Assembly (NCBI RefSeq): GCF_000265425.1
Contig: NC_018014.1
Coordinates: forward strand, 1,054,001-1,118,000
Direction: 5' to 3'
Source of the DNA: Terriglobus roseus DSM 18391
GTDB taxonomy: Bacteria > Acidobacteriota > Terriglobia > Terriglobales > Acidobacteriaceae
DNA length: 64,000 bases
Under the pieces are notes generated by a model. It was not told the origin of the DNA, ran no database searches, and saw nothing but the letters and a program-made list of their open reading frames with translations. A program made the translations under genes and the position numbers. The stretch's first letter is position 1. Each line of letters starts with the position of its first letter. Shown here in pieces: positions 63,017 through 64,000 of this stretch.

Positions 63017-64000
63017 ATGAATGCATTGACCGCCGCCTACCGGTGGCTGAACGATCAGGGCCCAGCATTCGGCGCTCCCGGGCTTGAGGCCCGTTGGACG
63101 TCGAGCAAAAAAGACGCAGTCTGTACCGCATACGCCGCTTCCAGTCGCGTCTGGTACACCATCTCGCACGGCACGCTCAACGAGATTTATTACCCCACCA
63201 TCGACCGTCCGCAGACGCGCGACATGGAACTGATCTTCACGGATGGCGAGACGTTCGTCCATGAGGAGAAACGTGACTTCGAGTTCGATTTCCACTACAT
63301 CGACGCCGACGCGCTGGCAGTGCGGGTGGTTGCGAGCGATCTGGGTGGCCGGTATACGGTGACCAAGGAGTTCGTCTGCGATCCGCATCATCCTGTCGTG
63401 CTGATGCACGTCAAGATCGAGGGGGAAGAGTCGGTTCTGTCGCGTCTGAAGTGCTATGCGCTGCTGGCGCCGCACCTGAATGGCGGTGGCGCGGGTAATT
63501 CTGCGCGTTCGATCGAAGTGGCCGGAAGCCGCTGCATCCTGGCGTGGAAAGAGAATACGTCGCTTGCCATGGGCGTGGATTGTGGTTTCACGCGGAGTTC
63601 CTGCGGTTATGTGGGGTCGTCGGACGGCTTTCAGGATCTTGCGAGCAACATGCGCATGGACTGGGAGTTTGGCCAGGCTCTGGATGGCAATATCGCCGTA
63701 ATGGGCGAGATCGATGTTGCGCGCAATCGCGAGTTCACGCTGGCGATCGCCTTTGGCGACGGCTATCACGCGGCGCTCGCGGGCATGATGCAGTCGTTGT
63801 CGGTGCCGTTTGAACTGCACATGAAGCGGTTTGTGGAGCAGTGGCATCGCGCGGCATCGCCGGAGCGTCTGGCTGCGGCATCGCATGATGGCGGCCGGCT
63901 GATGCGCATCAGCCACAACACGATTCTTGCGCACGAGGACAAGACGTATTCCGGCGCCTTTATCGCGTCTGCGTCGATCCCGTGGGGTAACGCGAAGGGC
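63017..64000 (+). CDS. GH15 glucoamylase-like glycosidase, 3' end cut by the window edge
   Basis: The first 328 residues of a glycoside hydrolase family 15 protein (glucoamylase or glucodextranase type), which releases glucose from alpha-glucans. The N-terminal beta-sandwich domain has the family segment ISHGTLNEIYYPTIDRPQTRDMEL followed by FTDGE, and later SHNTILAHEDKTYSGAFIAS leads into the catalytic (alpha/alpha)6 barrel. The catalytic glutamates are beyond the edge. No signal peptide is seen. ATG starts after a GGAGCGAGC site. It diverges from sodA over 228 bases with nothing else visible. Confidence 0.92.
   Translation, partial: MNALTAAYRWLNDQGPAFGAPGLEARWTSSKKDAVCTAYAASSRVWYTISHGTLNEIYYPTIDRPQTRDMELIFTDGETFVHEEKRDFEFDFHYIDADALAVRVVASDLGGRYTVTKEFVCDPHHPVVLMHVKIEGEESVLSRLKCYALLAPHLNGGGAGNSARSIEVAGSRCILAWKENTSLAMGVDCGFTRSSCGYVGSSDGFQDLASNMRMDWEFGQALDGNIAVMGEIDVARNREFTLAIAFGDGYHAALAGMMQSLSVPFELHMKRFVEQWHRAASPERLAAASHDGGRLMRISHNTILAHEDKTYSGAFIASASIPWGNAKG

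Noticed and set aside
62840..63934. Minus-strand open frame opposite the GH15 gene
   Set aside because: The plus frame shows the GH15 N-terminal domain and the opposite frame has no recognisable motif.

Overview
The window looks like a chromosomal segment of an acidobacterium of the Terriglobus/Granulicella/Edaphobacter type. The evidence is high-GC coding DNA, two Oar-like TonB-dependent receptors with N-terminal carboxypeptidase-regulatory domains, a member of the soil-associated TIGR03435 family, a menaquinone gene of the futalosine route (mqnA), and many intergenic palindromic repeats. The genus is an inference. No prophage, transposase, CRISPR array, tRNA or rRNA gene was seen; the one clear RNA gene is the small SRP RNA (ffs).

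Layout. 1-4.7 kb: a receptor cut by the left edge, a short-chain dehydrogenase and an OmpA-like envelope protein. 4.9-10.6 kb: eight tightly packed minus-strand genes (unknown protein, GyrI-like, yacG, pgpA, NHL propeller, cinA, plsY, gpsA), combining phospholipid synthesis with small housekeeping functions. 10.7-17.2 kb: rimO with an unusual insertion, a pectinesterase, a TIGR03435 protein, ffs and fabH, set in the most repeat-rich DNA of the window. 17.2-25.4 kb: a VTT/DedA membrane protein, mqnA, dprA, an exported acidobacterial protein, topA and a DUF427 gene.

25.4-36.9 kb holds an extracytoplasmic oxidation neighbourhood: an exported TIM-barrel sugar isomerase-like protein, a cupredoxin-like lipoprotein, a dihaem peroxidase lipoprotein, a cupin, a PQQ dehydrogenase, a ThuA-like protein and a large Oar-like receptor. 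37.0-44.7 kb holds the cluster most worth following up: a CoA-acylating aldehyde dehydrogenase, a short citrate synthase/citryl-CoA lyase-like enzyme, an MFS transporter, a thiamine-diphosphate enzyme and a divergent winged-helix/TPR regulator. Together they suggest uptake and breakdown of an organic acid through an aldehyde and an acyl-CoA; the substrate cannot be read from sequence. A second ThuA-like gene and treZ follow.

47.7-64.0 kb: an overlapping pair of an integral-membrane glycosyltransferase and a UDP-galactopyranose-mutase-like flavoprotein, an orphan MacB-type permease, folD-coaE-htrA, a PAS histidine kinase with purN and purM, hemL, a GNAT acetyltransferase, a Mn-type superoxide dismutase and the start of a GH15 glucoamylase that runs off the right edge. 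Most convergent or terminal gene ends carry clear hairpins. A dispersed hairpin family with constant edges and variable stems occurs at least eight times.
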